Shown here: positions 55,301 through 63,970 of the stretch, one piece after another
How positions within the stretch are numbered: position 1 is the stretch's first letter
Layout of the letters: the number at the start of each line of letters is the position of its first letter
Origin: Chitinophagales bacterium
Lineage (GTDB): Bacteria; Bacteroidota; Bacteroidia; Chitinophagales; JADIYW01
Direction: 5' to 3'
NCBI GenBank assembly: GCA_023957215.1
Contig: JAMLHH010000008.1
Location: 31,886-95,885 of the forward strand
Length of the DNA: 64,000 nucleotides
The notes under the pieces: model-generated
Databases searched by the model: none
Told to the model about the DNA's origin: nothing
Seen by the model: the letters and a program-made list of their open reading frames with translations, nothing else
Translations under genes and position numbers: made by a program

Positions 55301-55507
55301 ATCATTGAAGCTGGTGCAGTACGTACTACTCCTATCCTATTGACAGCAGGTGCAGTGATATTGGGTGCAGTGATTATTTTATTTGACCCGGTCTTCCAAG
55401 GTCTAGCTATCTCCCTAATCGGCGGAACATTGACTTCAACATTTTTGACCTTACTAGTCGTTCCATTATTGTATTACAAAATGCTTAAAAACAAGTATAA
55501 AAATTAA
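52307..55507 (+). CDS. RND-family efflux transporter permease
   Basis: 1066 aa, full length. It has the twelve-span RND plan: TM1 near residue 12-30, the first large periplasmic loop ([14 protein letters not shown]-like [24 protein letters not shown]), then TM2-6 with the proton-relay Asp pair in [19 protein letters not shown]. A second loop and TM7-12 follow ([61 protein letters not shown]). The AENMHRH signature is of the HAE/acriflavin type; metal export (CusA/CzcA) is less likely. It is third in the operon and probably works with the adjacent channel and adaptor. Confidence 0.95.
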   Translation: [1066 protein letters not shown]

Positions 55508-55512
55508 AGGAT

Positions 55513-55848
55513 ATGAAATTATTAATAGTAACAGCCATCAAAGAGTGTCGAAGTGAAATCGACAGAATTTTTGAAGAACACGGTATTCGGGTGTATAGCT
55601 TCACTAATATTCGAGGTGTAAGATATGACGAAGAAAAAGGTACTAAAACCAATTGGTACGGAAGAGAAATGGACGACTACTACGAGTCTGTGATGATGTT
55701 TAGTTTCGCAGAAGAAGATGTCGCTCAACAAGTATTAAAAGCGATAGATATTTTCAACAAAGAAAATGAAAACAATTTCCCATCCAAAGCCATCATCGTA
55801 CCTATTGAAAGTGCGGTCGGTTTTAGACACATAAAAAATCAAGCATAA
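55513..55848 (+). CDS. PII-like (DUF3240-like) small protein of the efflux operon
   Basis: 111 aa. The predicted beta-alpha-beta-beta-alpha-beta pattern (MKLLIVTAIKECRSEIDRIFEEHGIRVYSFTNIRGVRY ... DYYESVMMFSFAEEDVAQQVLKAIDIFNKE ... SKAIIVPIESAVGF) is ferredoxin-like, as in PII-like proteins. It starts 5 nt after the pump stop, so it is translated with the pump. Related small PII-like proteins (DUF3240) accompany heavy-metal RND pumps. I infer a regulatory or sensing role; no ligand-binding T-loop lysine or Walker motif can be identified with confidence. Confidence 0.65.
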   Translation: MKLLIVTAIKECRSEIDRIFEEHGIRVYSFTNIRGVRYDEEKGTKTNWYGREMDDYYESVMMFSFAEEDVAQQVLKAIDIFNKENENNFPSKAIIVPIESAVGFRHIKNQA

Positions 55849-55865
55849 CATAGTTTTTGGGTTCA

Positions 55866-55899
55866 GGTAGAGTGGTGTTGTTACTCACGCTGCTCTACC
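55866..55899 (+). other. Intra-operon hairpin after the PII-like gene
   Basis: A perfect 7-bp inverted repeat GGTAGAG / CTCTACC encloses 20 nt. There is no T-run, so it may be an RNA-processing or weak attenuation site between the PII-like gene and the DUF2892-like gene. Confidence 0.4.
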
Positions 55900-55935
55900 G
55901 TCCAAAACAATTTATAAAATCAAAACTTTAATATC

Positions 55936-56145
55936 ATGAATAGAGAAAATATTGTAAGAATGGTAGCAGGTATTTTTGTACTTACAGGCAGTTTACTTGC
56001 ATACTTTGTTAATCCAAGTTGGATTTGGCTTTGTGTATTTGTAGGTATCAATTTACTACAATCATCTGTTACAAAATTCTGTCCACTAGAGACCATACTC
56101 AATACCTTTAATATAGGTACAAAAGGAAATGGCAGCGCATGTTGA
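55936..56145 (+). CDS. DUF2892-like small membrane protein
   Basis: 69 aa. It starts MNRENIVRMVAGIFVLTGSLLAYFVNPSWIWLCVFVGINLLQSSVTKFCPLETIL, the typical DUF2892 (YgaP-type inner-membrane) pattern: N-terminal amphipathic stretch, two membrane spans and the conserved NLxQSxxTxFCP(L/M) motif with its Cys. The family often follows rhodanese or efflux genes. It ends with a further Cys as the last residue (GNGSAC). It lies 87 nt after the PII-like gene, probably at the end of the same operon. Confidence 0.82.
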   Translation: MNRENIVRMVAGIFVLTGSLLAYFVNPSWIWLCVFVGINLLQSSVTKFCPLETILNTFNIGTKGNGSAC

Positions 56146-56236
56146 AATAAGTAGGTAAATAATTTGGTGTAGGGTGAGGCTTTGCTAGTAAGTCAAATTA
56201 TTCTATACTTTATTCGCAGTTTGAGTCCTGTTAAAA

Positions 56237-56265
56237 AGTGTTTCTTAGACTTTCTCTAAAACACT
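56237..56265 (+). other. Hairpin in the gap after the efflux operon
   Basis: AGTGTTT-ct-TAGA / TCTA-AAACACT forms an 11-bp stem with a 2-nt bulge and a 5-nt loop, about 90 nt after the DUF2892-like gene. A T-rich stretch comes only 15 nt later, so it is a weak candidate terminator. Confidence 0.35.
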
Positions 56266-56336
56266 AAGCTCTATACTCCATGTTTTTCCTTTGTATTCTA
56301 GTTTTGCTTTTTTAATTTGTAGTCATTACAAATTTT

Positions 56337-57626
56337 ATGAATCAAAAGAACAATCCCAAAGTTGTTAAAGCATGGAAAATGTACGATTGGGCATATCAAG
56401 TACATTCCTTGGTGATAGCATCGGCCATTTTCCCTATATATTATGGTGCTGTCACTTTCTCAGGTACCGAAAACTCTATCAGCTTTATGGGGTTTCAACC
56501 GGAAGCCGCTTTTAGCTTTGCGTCTGCCGTCGGTTTTTTGATGGTGGTACTTCTGACACCTGTTTTAAGTGCTGTCGCAGATACGATGGGAAATAAAAAA
56601 CAATTTTTAAAGTTGTTTGCCTATCTCGGAGCTATTAGTTGTATTGCTATGTTTTTCTTTATCGATGACCGTATAGGATTGGGGTTGGTCTTATATGCTA
56701 CTTCAAGTATTGGTTTTTGGGGAAGTCGAGTTTTTTATGATGGCTATTTGGCTGAAATTGTCACAAAAGATAAAATGGATAAGACTTCTGCAGATGGATT
56801 TATCTACGGTTATATAGGCTCGGTTATTCTTATGCTCTTTTGTTTATTTTTAATACAATACGTAGGCAAAGGAAATGAAGCTTATTACACGCGCATTAGT
56901 TTTGTACTGACTGGTGTCTGGTGGTTAGGGTTTGCTCAAATTTCATTTAGACGACTACCTTTATCTGTTACGAATGAAAGTGTATCAACTGACATCATAA
57001 AAAATAGTTTTAGTGGATTGTGGAGTACGGCAAAAGAATTACATCGTCACAAAAGCTTAAGGGTTTTTCTTTCATCATTTTTCTTTTTGAGCTTAGGCAT
57101 GCAGACTATATTTTTAATGGCAGCTTTATTTGGCAGAGCAGAAATAGGTCTCAATGCGGATAAATTAATTATCACTATTTTGCTGATACAGTTAGAAGCC
57201 ATCATTGGAGCAAGATTGTTTGCTTTTTTATCAGAAAAAATAGGCAACAAAAATACGTTACTTTTTGGTATTTTTATTTGGATAATAGTCTGCTTCATTG
57301 GCTACAGTACCCGGAAAGGAATGCCTCATGTAGAATTACAATTTTATATAATGGCAGGACTTGTGGGTTTGGTAATGGGAGGAATACAGCCTTTGGCTCG
57401 CTCTACCTTTGCCAAGCTATTACCGCCGACAGAGCATTTGACAACTTATTTTAGTTTTTATGCCATACTTGAAAAAGTGGCACTCTGTTTAGGTTTGCTT
57501 ATTTTTGGCGTGGCAATACAAATGACCTCCGGTATGCAGGTCTCTACCTTGGCGATGGGGGTCTCATTTTTTGTCAGTTTAGTAATTATGTACTTTTTAA
57601 AAACGATAAATACTGTATATAAATAA
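56337..57626 (+). CDS. MFS transporter, UMF1/Atg22-like family
   Basis: 429 aa with about twelve membrane spans. The N-terminus KAWKMYDWAYQVHSLVIASAIFPIYY is the family signature (WxxYDWAnSay in relatives). LTPVLSAVADTMGNKKQFL is the loop 2-3 MFS motif, and GLVMGGIQPLARSTFAKLLPP is the family-specific motif in the second half. UMF1 members are related to the yeast vacuolar amino-acid effluxer Atg22; the bacterial substrate is unknown. It has no operon partner: the DedA gene converges from the right. Confidence 0.9.
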   Translation: MNQKNNPKVVKAWKMYDWAYQVHSLVIASAIFPIYYGAVTFSGTENSISFMGFQPEAAFSFASAVGFLMVVLLTPVLSAVADTMGNKKQFLKLFAYLGAISCIAMFFFIDDRIGLGLVLYATSSIGFWGSRVFYDGYLAEIVTKDKMDKTSADGFIYGYIGSVILMLFCLFLIQYVGKGNEAYYTRISFVLTGVWWLGFAQISFRRLPLSVTNESVSTDIIKNSFSGLWSTAKELHRHKSLRVFLSSFFFLSLGMQTIFLMAALFGRAEIGLNADKLIITILLIQLEAIIGARLFAFLSEKIGNKNTLLFGIFIWIIVCFIGYSTRKGMPHVELQFYIMAGLVGLVMGGIQPLARSTFAKLLPPTEHLTTYFSFYAILEKVALCLGLLIFGVAIQMTSGMQVSTLAMGVSFFVSLVIMYFLKTINTVYK

Positions 57627-57682
57627 GAGAATTAAGCAACATGAACGCAAAGCTTCCTTCAGCAAATCTATCTAACAAACTA

Positions 57683-58327
57683 TTAAGATTTTTTATTAAG
57701 TATCAACTTCAAAATAACTGGAGCTGTAACCAATAACACGATACCTAAGATAATAAACTCAAGATTGCTTTTCACCCAACTATTATTTCCCAAAACATAA
57801 CCTAATGAAGTCAAGCTAGCCACCCATAAAACGGCTCCGAAAATATTAAAAAAAACAAAGTTCTTATAGTCCATTCTTACGGTTCCGGCAATAATAGGGG
57901 CAAACGTTCTTACTATGGGCAAAAAACGTGCTATAACGATCGCAAATCCCCCCTTTTTATCATAAAATTGTTTCGCCACATTGACGTGTTTCCTTTTCAG
58001 AAACCAAGTATCTTTTTCTCGGCTAAAAATGTAAAAAAACCTATTCCCAAACCAGTATCCAAAAAAATTCCCCAGAATTGTTGAACCCGTAAATAAAATC
58101 ATCCAAAAAAATAGATTGGAAATACTGTCTGAAAAAGGGTAGTGTATCTCATTGGTAGAAGCTATAACCATACCCGAGATAAATAACAACGGGTCGCCTG
58201 GAAGAAAAAAGCCGATAATAATACCCGTTTCGATGAATAAAATTAGAAGTACCAAATACAGCCCTCCATTTTTCATAATCCAGTCGGGGTCTAAAAGGTG
58301 TTGAATTGATTCTATAAATAATTCCAT
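57683..58327 (-). CDS. DedA/VTT-family membrane protein
   Basis: 214 aa. The VTT-domain features are LLILFIETGIIIGFFLPGDPLLFISGMVIAS, ILGNFFGYWFGNRFF and the conserved FDKKGGFAIVIARFLPIVRTFAPIIAGTVRMDYKNFVFFNIFGAVLWV (with the basic R...R pair in ARFLPIVRT). DedA proteins flip or carry lipids such as undecaprenyl phosphate and are tied to proton-motive force and pH tolerance. It is 10 nt downstream of the ChaA-like gene, in the same transcript. Confidence 0.93.
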   Translation of the reverse strand: MELFIESIQHLLDPDWIMKNGGLYLVLLILFIETGIIIGFFLPGDPLLFISGMVIASTNEIHYPFSDSISNLFFWMILFTGSTILGNFFGYWFGNRFFYIFSREKDTWFLKRKHVNVAKQFYDKKGGFAIVIARFLPIVRTFAPIIAGTVRMDYKNFVFFNIFGAVLWVASLTSLGYVLGNNSWVKSNLEFIILGIVLLVTAPVILKLILNKKS

Positions 58328-58337
58328 TTTTAAAAAT

Positions 58338-59429
58338 TTAGGGGTTGATTGTTAAAAAAACATAAGCAACCAAATTCACCAATAACACGACCCCATAAAC
58401 AAAGTTACTTCTACCCCCTATTAAAGAAAGCATCACTGTAAAAATGGAAATAACCAACAATATAATTGGCAAAATTTCTAAACCTAACACTAATGGAAAG
58501 CCATATAAATAACTCGCAAATGAAACAGCAGGAATGGTTAGTCCGATACTTGCTAAAGCAGAACCTAAGGCTAAATTAAGGCTCGTTTGTAGTCGATTAT
58601 TTCGCGCCGCACTTACAGCAGCAATTCCTTCGGGTAGTAAAATCACAAAAGCAATAATAATTCCTACCAAACTCTTAGGTAAACCTTGATTAACAAGTAA
58701 ATCCTCTATGGGTTGTGACAGCGATTTTGCAAGTAATACAACAATAGTCAAACTAATTAAAAGAAATACTAAACTAATAACAAGTGATAAATTAGAAACT
58801 GTATTTTCTTTCACTTCATTATCAGTCATATCAGCTTTTGTTTGTTCGGGAATAAAATATTCTCTGTGACGTGCAGTTTGAGCCGAAATAAAAGCGATGT
58901 AAATCACTAAACAAGCGAAAATCTCAAAAATCAATTGAGACCTTGAATAAAATGGACCTATCTGACTATTTGTAAAAGTGGGTAAAATCATGGTAAATGC
59001 CACTATCGAAACTAAGGATACTAAAGCGATTTTTACAGAATGAAAAGAAAAAGTTTGTGTGTGAAACTTTCTACTTCCAATAAATAAACTAAGCCCTACA
59101 ATACCATTAAGGATTAACATCACAGCAGCATAAACTGTATCTCTGGCAAATGAAGCATATTCTTCTCCTCCGGTAGTCATTAAAGAAATAATAATCGCCA
59201 CTTCAATAATCGTAATAGAAACAGCTAAAATTATTGTCCCAAAAGGCTCTCCTACTCTATGAGCTACAATTTCGGAATGATGAACGGCTGTCATTACACA
59301 AAAAATCAATAAAACTCCTGCAATGGCTTGATAAAAAACATTATTATCTAAAAGCCCTGAATAGTATAAAACACTGGCTAAGATGGGAATTGAAGTTGTC
59401 CATTGGTAGAGTTTCTTGATTTTCTTCAT
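58338..59429 (-). CDS. ChaA-like calcium (sodium)/proton antiporter
   Basis: 363 aa with about eleven membrane spans. The first Na+/Ca2+ exchanger repeat has HHSEIVAHRVGEPFGTIILAVSITIIEVAIIISLM, and the second has LPEGIAAVSAARNNRLQTSLNLALGSALASIGLTIPAV; each contains the acidic ion-binding Glu. HxSEIVAHRVGEPFG is specific to the ChaA branch. It exports Ca2+ or Na+ against protons, mainly at high pH. I chose the Met at 59429; a Met two codons upstream is possible. It is 10 nt before dedA and 92 nt after the Kef-type gene. Confidence 0.9.
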   Translation of the reverse strand: MKKIKKLYQWTTSIPILASVLYYSGLLDNNVFYQAIAGVLLIFCVMTAVHHSEIVAHRVGEPFGTIILAVSITIIEVAIIISLMTTGGEEYASFARDTVYAAVMLILNGIVGLSLFIGSRKFHTQTFSFHSVKIALVSLVSIVAFTMILPTFTNSQIGPFYSRSQLIFEIFACLVIYIAFISAQTARHREYFIPEQTKADMTDNEVKENTVSNLSLVISLVFLLISLTIVVLLAKSLSQPIEDLLVNQGLPKSLVGIIIAFVILLPEGIAAVSAARNNRLQTSLNLALGSALASIGLTIPAVSFASYLYGFPLVLGLEILPIILLVISIFTVMLSLIGGRSNFVYGVVLLVNLVAYVFLTINP

Positions 59430-59521
59430 ACGCACTTAATATTTATAAGTTATCAAAAATATGACTCTGAACGGTTTTAAAGGTATTATCCTTGGTTGTT
59501 TTGACCCAAAAAAAGTTAAAC

Positions 59522-61789
59522 TTACTCTTTGATAATTAAAGTAGATGGAATATCTGATAACCATAAACTTTTTGTTTCAATAAGATTTCTCCAGCTATCA
59601 CTACTTATTATCATCAAATTTTGTCTTTTAAGCAATTCTTTTTCTACCAATTTATCATTTAGAATACTTATATGATTTGGCATTTTCATTTCAATCATAC
59701 GAATATGCTCTTTTATCTCAAATTCGTTTTTTATACTACCTTGAATATCCCAAACAACTATTTGAGAAGCGTTGTTATTAATGAGTCTTTTTGCATATTC
59801 TATTAAGAAAATATCCCTTTTTGAAAAAATTGGAATAAGAATATTATCTGAATTTTCAAATCCTTTATTGATAAATACTCCCACTGGGATTTTAGTTCGG
59901 TTAATAATGCTCTTTGTTCGTACATCAAATGGAGAGTCTTCGAATAAGTTCTCTTTACCAGTAATTTGGTTCAATAAATTTTCAGGATTAAAAAACTTTG
60001 TTGTAAATCCTAAAACCTTGCCCAAAAGACTACCTTCAAAAATAGATTGTCTAATTCCAATCAAAAGTAGATCATAATCTCCTTTATTCGCAATTTCAAT
60101 AATATCCGAATCAATATTACTCGACACCTTAAACAATGTGGTCAACTTTTGTTCTAACTCTTCTGCTTCTTCAATTATTGGGGAAAAGTTTTCTTCTTCA
60201 TATTCATGCGTATCAAAGGAGTGGTGCTCGCCATGAGAAAGATGCATTGCGGTTAATTGAGCATTATTTTGGTTTTTCTTTATAAAATGATGTGCTAACC
60301 TCAATAATGTTTTTCCATTTTCAGGATTACCAAAAGTCATTAATATCTTAAATTTACTTTTCGCATTGAGTTCATTTGGAATTTCTTTTTCTTTGGATTT
60401 GAATATCCAGTTTATCATATTCAATATAGGTCCTGTCATAAAAGTTGTTGCAAGTGCCATAATCACAAGCATGGCAAAAATCTCTGGAGATAAAACTCCT
60501 AAATCATATCCTATGTTTAAAACAACTAATTCAACCAATCCCCTGGTATTCATTAAGGTGCCGATTATTAAACTATTTTTCCAACTTTGTCCAACAAACT
60601 TAGCGGCGATAAAGCTTCCTACAAATTTTCCTGTAACAGCCACAACAATTATAATTCCCGTTACTTTCCATAAGTCGACATCATTCAACAAGCCGATTTC
60701 TGTTCTTAATCCCGTGTAAACGAAAAACAAAGGAAGTAAGATCAACATCGCTACATCTTCTACTTTTTCAACAAATATTTCTCTAAACTTCATATTGTTT
60801 GGCATAATAGCACCTGCCATGAATGCTCCAAAAAGTGCATGAATTCCGATAACTTCCGTTATGTAGGATGAAATTATTAGTGTTAGAAAGAAAATACCTA
60901 CAATGGATTTTGTCATGCTTTTCTTGGTCTTGTAAAGATTTCCAATTCGTCCTAAAAAGGGACGGACAACCTTAAGCATAATAAAAACATAGATGACCGC
61001 TAATGCAACTGTGTATAAAGCGCTAACTGGCGATCCTGCTTTTGCAATTGCAATCACTACTGCTAGCAAGCTCCAAGCAGTAATGTCATCCGCCGCCGCC
61101 GCAGTCATCACAATGGTTCCTAATCGTGTTTTGTGCATATTTCGCTCTTGAACGATTCTTGCCAACACAGGAAATGCGGTGATACTCATGGTTATTCCAA
61201 TAAATAGGGCAAAAGGAAAAAATTGTACCCCTTCAGGGGCGAAACTATCGTAAATAAAATAAGTCAATCCAACACCTAAAGTAAAAGGAATGATAATGCT
61301 TGCATGACTAATGATAATTGCTTCTTGCGCCTTTGATTTAAGGACATTGAAATCCAGTTCCATGCCTACAACGAACATGTACAGTATCAATCCTATAAGG
61401 CTCAAGAATTCAAGATTTCCTAACGAGTTTTCGGGAAATAGAGTATTAAATAAATCAGGGAAATATAGGCCTACCAAAGAAGGACCTAATACAATTCCTG
61501 CTATCATTTCTCCAACAACTGTTGGTTGACCGATTTTTCTACAAATCCATCCAAAAATTCGGGCTACAAAAATAATACTCACAATTTGAGCAAGTAATAA
61601 AGCAACAGGGTGTTGTAAGTTTTCGACCAAGGAATCGACAAATTCCAGCCATTGACTTTTCTCTTGATTGACAGGTATAATATTTCTACCCTGTTCCAAT
61701 TTAGCTCCTAAAAGAATTATCCAATACATTAATGCAAGTGCAAAACTTGTTACGCTAATATAAAAAATGGTGTTTTTGTATCTTCTCAT
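59522..61789 (-). CDS. Kef-type (CPA2) cation/proton antiporter with C-terminal USP-like domain
   Basis: 755 aa. One N-terminal span and a loop precede the ~12-span exchanger (PTVVGEMIAGIVLGPSLVGLYFP, GMELDFNVLKSKAQEAI, TAAAADDITAWSLLAVVIAIAKAG with the ion-binding Asp pair, FGAFMAGAIMPNN, MNTRGLVELVVLNIGYDLGVLS). The last ~270 residues are soluble and resemble universal-stress-protein/KefC-tail sensing domains (two halves, FKILMTFGNPENGKTLLRLAHHF and KIPVGVFINKGFENSDNILIPIFSKRDIF). It exchanges K+ or Na+ for H+. It may share a transcript with chaA-dedA. Confidence 0.92.
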   Translation of the reverse strand: MRRYKNTIFYISVTSFALALMYWIILLGAKLEQGRNIIPVNQEKSQWLEFVDSLVENLQHPVALLLAQIVSIIFVARIFGWICRKIGQPTVVGEMIAGIVLGPSLVGLYFPDLFNTLFPENSLGNLEFLSLIGLILYMFVVGMELDFNVLKSKAQEAIIISHASIIIPFTLGVGLTYFIYDSFAPEGVQFFPFALFIGITMSITAFPVLARIVQERNMHKTRLGTIVMTAAAADDITAWSLLAVVIAIAKAGSPVSALYTVALAVIYVFIMLKVVRPFLGRIGNLYKTKKSMTKSIVGIFFLTLIISSYITEVIGIHALFGAFMAGAIMPNNMKFREIFVEKVEDVAMLILLPLFFVYTGLRTEIGLLNDVDLWKVTGIIIVVAVTGKFVGSFIAAKFVGQSWKNSLIIGTLMNTRGLVELVVLNIGYDLGVLSPEIFAMLVIMALATTFMTGPILNMINWIFKSKEKEIPNELNAKSKFKILMTFGNPENGKTLLRLAHHFIKKNQNNAQLTAMHLSHGEHHSFDTHEYEEENFSPIIEEAEELEQKLTTLFKVSSNIDSDIIEIANKGDYDLLLIGIRQSIFEGSLLGKVLGFTTKFFNPENLLNQITGKENLFEDSPFDVRTKSIINRTKIPVGVFINKGFENSDNILIPIFSKRDIFLIEYAKRLINNNASQIVVWDIQGSIKNEFEIKEHIRMIEMKMPNHISILNDKLVEKELLKRQNLMIISSDSWRNLIETKSLWLSDIPSTLIIKE

Positions 61790-61904
61790 TATTCATTGTT
61801 TTGTAACTATTACTATACAAAAATTCAAAATAATCGAATAGAAAAAACAGGTGTGAAATGAAAGGAAAAAAGGATGTAATAAGACTGAAAAAAAGTGTAA
61901 CGAC

Positions 61905-62624
61905 TTAGTTTCTAATTTTTCTTAAAAAGTCACCTCTAAAGTTCTCATTTAAAGATAAACGAAGGGGCTTCCCATCCAATAATAAGGTAGTAGTAATTTC
62001 GTCAAAAGAAAAAACTTGTATTGCTTTTATTGCCACTATCTCACTTTTGTTGATTTGGCAAAATTGGTCGATTGGCAAAAGTTTTAGTAAAACAGAAAAG
62101 GTAATGTTTTTTATAATAATCTCTTCCTCACCGAATAGTGTAACTACCTTATCTCTACTGTCATTTTCTGCAGTTTTGATATAAGCAATTGTATCAAAGA
62201 AGAGTATGGTTTTACCTTTGTTTGTGTTTAATTGTGCAAACTTTTTCTCATTTAGCGTAGTATTTGTAAGGTTTTTCTTTACTTTTTCAATGGCTTGCCT
62301 TAATCGGTCCTTGTGAATAGGTTTTCTTACATAATCAATCGCATTAAGATCAAAGGCGTCGCTTGCATATTCCTTGTAGGCAGTAACAAAGAAAAAAGGT
62401 TTTCCTTTCAGCAAATTAGCTATTTGAAGTCCGTCTATATTCGGCATTTCAATATCCAGAATACAAAAATCAAATTCTAAATTGGCTATTTCGTTTAAAA
62501 ACTTTGTGGAGTCATTAAATGCTTTCACAACTTTGACATCTGGTATTTGCTCACAGAGCATTTTTAAATATGCTAATCCTGGCAATTCATCGTCTAGCAA
62601 TACGCATTTTAGCTTTGTGTTCAA
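61905..62624 (-). CDS. LytTR-family response regulator
   Basis: 239 aa. The receiver has the DDE acidic pocket (VLLDDELPGL), phospho-acceptor Asp57 in FDFCILDIEMPNIDG, and the switch and Lys in FVTAYKEYASDAFDLNAIDYVRKPI. The C-terminal LytTR DNA-binding domain runs from ~140 (FFDTIAYIKTAENDSRDKVVTLFGEEEIIIKNITFSVLLKLLPIDQFCQINKSEIVAIKAI). Its start overlaps the partner kinase coding end by 38 nt, so the two are translationally tied. The downstream cation-transport genes may be targets, but this is inference. Confidence 0.95.
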   Translation of the reverse strand: MNTKLKCVLLDDELPGLAYLKMLCEQIPDVKVVKAFNDSTKFLNEIANLEFDFCILDIEMPNIDGLQIANLLKGKPFFFVTAYKEYASDAFDLNAIDYVRKPIHKDRLRQAIEKVKKNLTNTTLNEKKFAQLNTNKGKTILFFDTIAYIKTAENDSRDKVVTLFGEEEIIIKNITFSVLLKLLPIDQFCQINKSEIVAIKAIQVFSFDEITTTLLLDGKPLRLSLNENFRGDFLRKIRN

Positions 62625-63348
62625 ATAGATTAATTTTTAAATGTGATATATATATGTCGTTTTCTACGAATTGTTCCATGCTAAAGTTGTCTTGATAAAT
62701 AATTCTCAATCGTTGTTTTAAGGTTTCAATTCCGATACCTCCTTTTTCTTTTATGATAGATTCTTTAGATGAAATTTTGTTGGCAACAGTAAGGGAAAAT
62801 ATATTGTCTTTAAAAACAAATGTAACGGTTATAAACGCATCTGGATTTTGCAAATCGGCATGTTTAAAAGCATTTTCAATCAAGTCAATCGAAATCAAAG
62901 GAGCTAATAAGCGCTGCTCATATAACGGTTCTGTTTCTCTTACCTTAACTTTTACGTCTAATTGAAATAATGGACTTAACTTGATTTTATTAATTTCTAT
63001 CAAGTTCAAAGCAAATTCTATTTCTTCTTTTGGCGTTACAAATTTTCGTTTACTTTCATAGAGAACATAATCCAATACATAAGCCAGCTTATCCATAGCA
63101 TAGTAGGTCTGATAGGCATACGATTGAATAGAGTTTAAAACATTCTTAAATAAATGCGGACTTAATTTTGATTCTAGCGTTTGCAATTCTAGCTTATTGA
63201 CTTTGCTTTCTAATTCCCTAAAAGAATTTTCTGCTATCTTTCTTTTTTTCTCAGATTGAAACAGCCGATAAATAAGTACAGAAATTATCCCCACAAATAG
63301 GATTCCTATGCCTGTTAATAGATATATATAGAAGTTCTCAAAGTTCAT
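62587..63348 (-). CDS. LytS-type sensor histidine kinase (His_kinase family)
   Basis: 253 aa. One N-terminal membrane span (~8-29, IYLLTGIGILFVGIISVLIYRLF) is followed by a coiled coil (~32-60), so it has almost no extracellular sensor. The phospho-acceptor is His65 in LESKLSPHLFKNVLNSIQSYAYQ, a variant of the usual QxNPHFLFNxLNSI. The ATPase domain has LIENAFKHAD and IGIETLKQRLRIIYQ. It lacks the usual 5TM-LYT sensor, so it probably senses through partners or the membrane. It overlaps the regulator start by 38 nt. Confidence 0.93.
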   Translation of the reverse strand: MNFENFYIYLLTGIGILFVGIISVLIYRLFQSEKKRKIAENSFRELESKVNKLELQTLESKLSPHLFKNVLNSIQSYAYQTYYAMDKLAYVLDYVLYESKRKFVTPKEEIEFALNLIEINKIKLSPLFQLDVKVKVRETEPLYEQRLLAPLISIDLIENAFKHADLQNPDAFITVTFVFKDNIFSLTVANKISSKESIIKEKGGIGIETLKQRLRIIYQDNFSMEQFVENDIYISHLKINLFEHKAKMRIARR

Positions 63349-63582
63349 ACTAAGTTACGAATTTACTGTCTTCTAATCATTTTTAATGATTCTAAATTAT
63401 TTGATGTTAAAATTATTACTAATAGCCTAAGTTTGATTATCCATTAACGTGAGTTTTGGATAAGAAATAGTTAAAAAAATATTTTATAGTTATAATACGC
63501 TGATAATAAGTATGTTAAAACCATAAAAACCAACAACTCACCATAAGTTTGAGAAATAAAGTAACTGAACTTTTTCATCGTT

Positions 63583-63831
63583 TTAGACGATTCTTATCAA
63601 AAATTTGATGTTCAAGTACAAAAACACTGGAATATCTATACCGATAAGACTGAAAAGTGCGTGCGTTTTCTTGGTTATTTCTAAAATTTTCCAGTCACCA
63701 TTTATTTTTAGTTTGTAAATAGATTTGCTGAGCTCAATAATATCATTGGGGGAATATTTTGAGAGACTTCCTTGTTCTTTTAGACGTATATAAAGTTTGT
63801 AATAAGCCATCATAGCAATGAATCTGAACAA
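63583..63831 (-). pseudogene. C-terminal remnant of a DDE transposase (IS1634/IS4-like)
   Basis: 82 codons. FRFIAMMAYYKLYIRLKEQGSLSKYSPNDIIELSKSIYKLKINGDWKILEITKKTHALFSLIGIDIP resembles the C-terminus of IS1634-type transposases: the helix after the catalytic Glu, then the KYSPxDIIxELSKxYKxK...ITKKT block. The frame is closed by a stop about 9 nt upstream of the TTG at 63831, and no catalytic residues remain in the window. It is a dead fragment of an insertion sequence; its inverted repeats were not found. Confidence 0.6.
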
Positions 63832-63970
63832 AATAAGTTTTTAAAGAAAGTTCTATAAGAAACCCTTATATCTGTAATTAGGAAAATAACATTTGCACAA
63901 TCAGCACAAATAATGGAGTGGTTGTGTATAGAAACAGAAGCACATTTTATAAAAATCCCCCAAAAACAAA

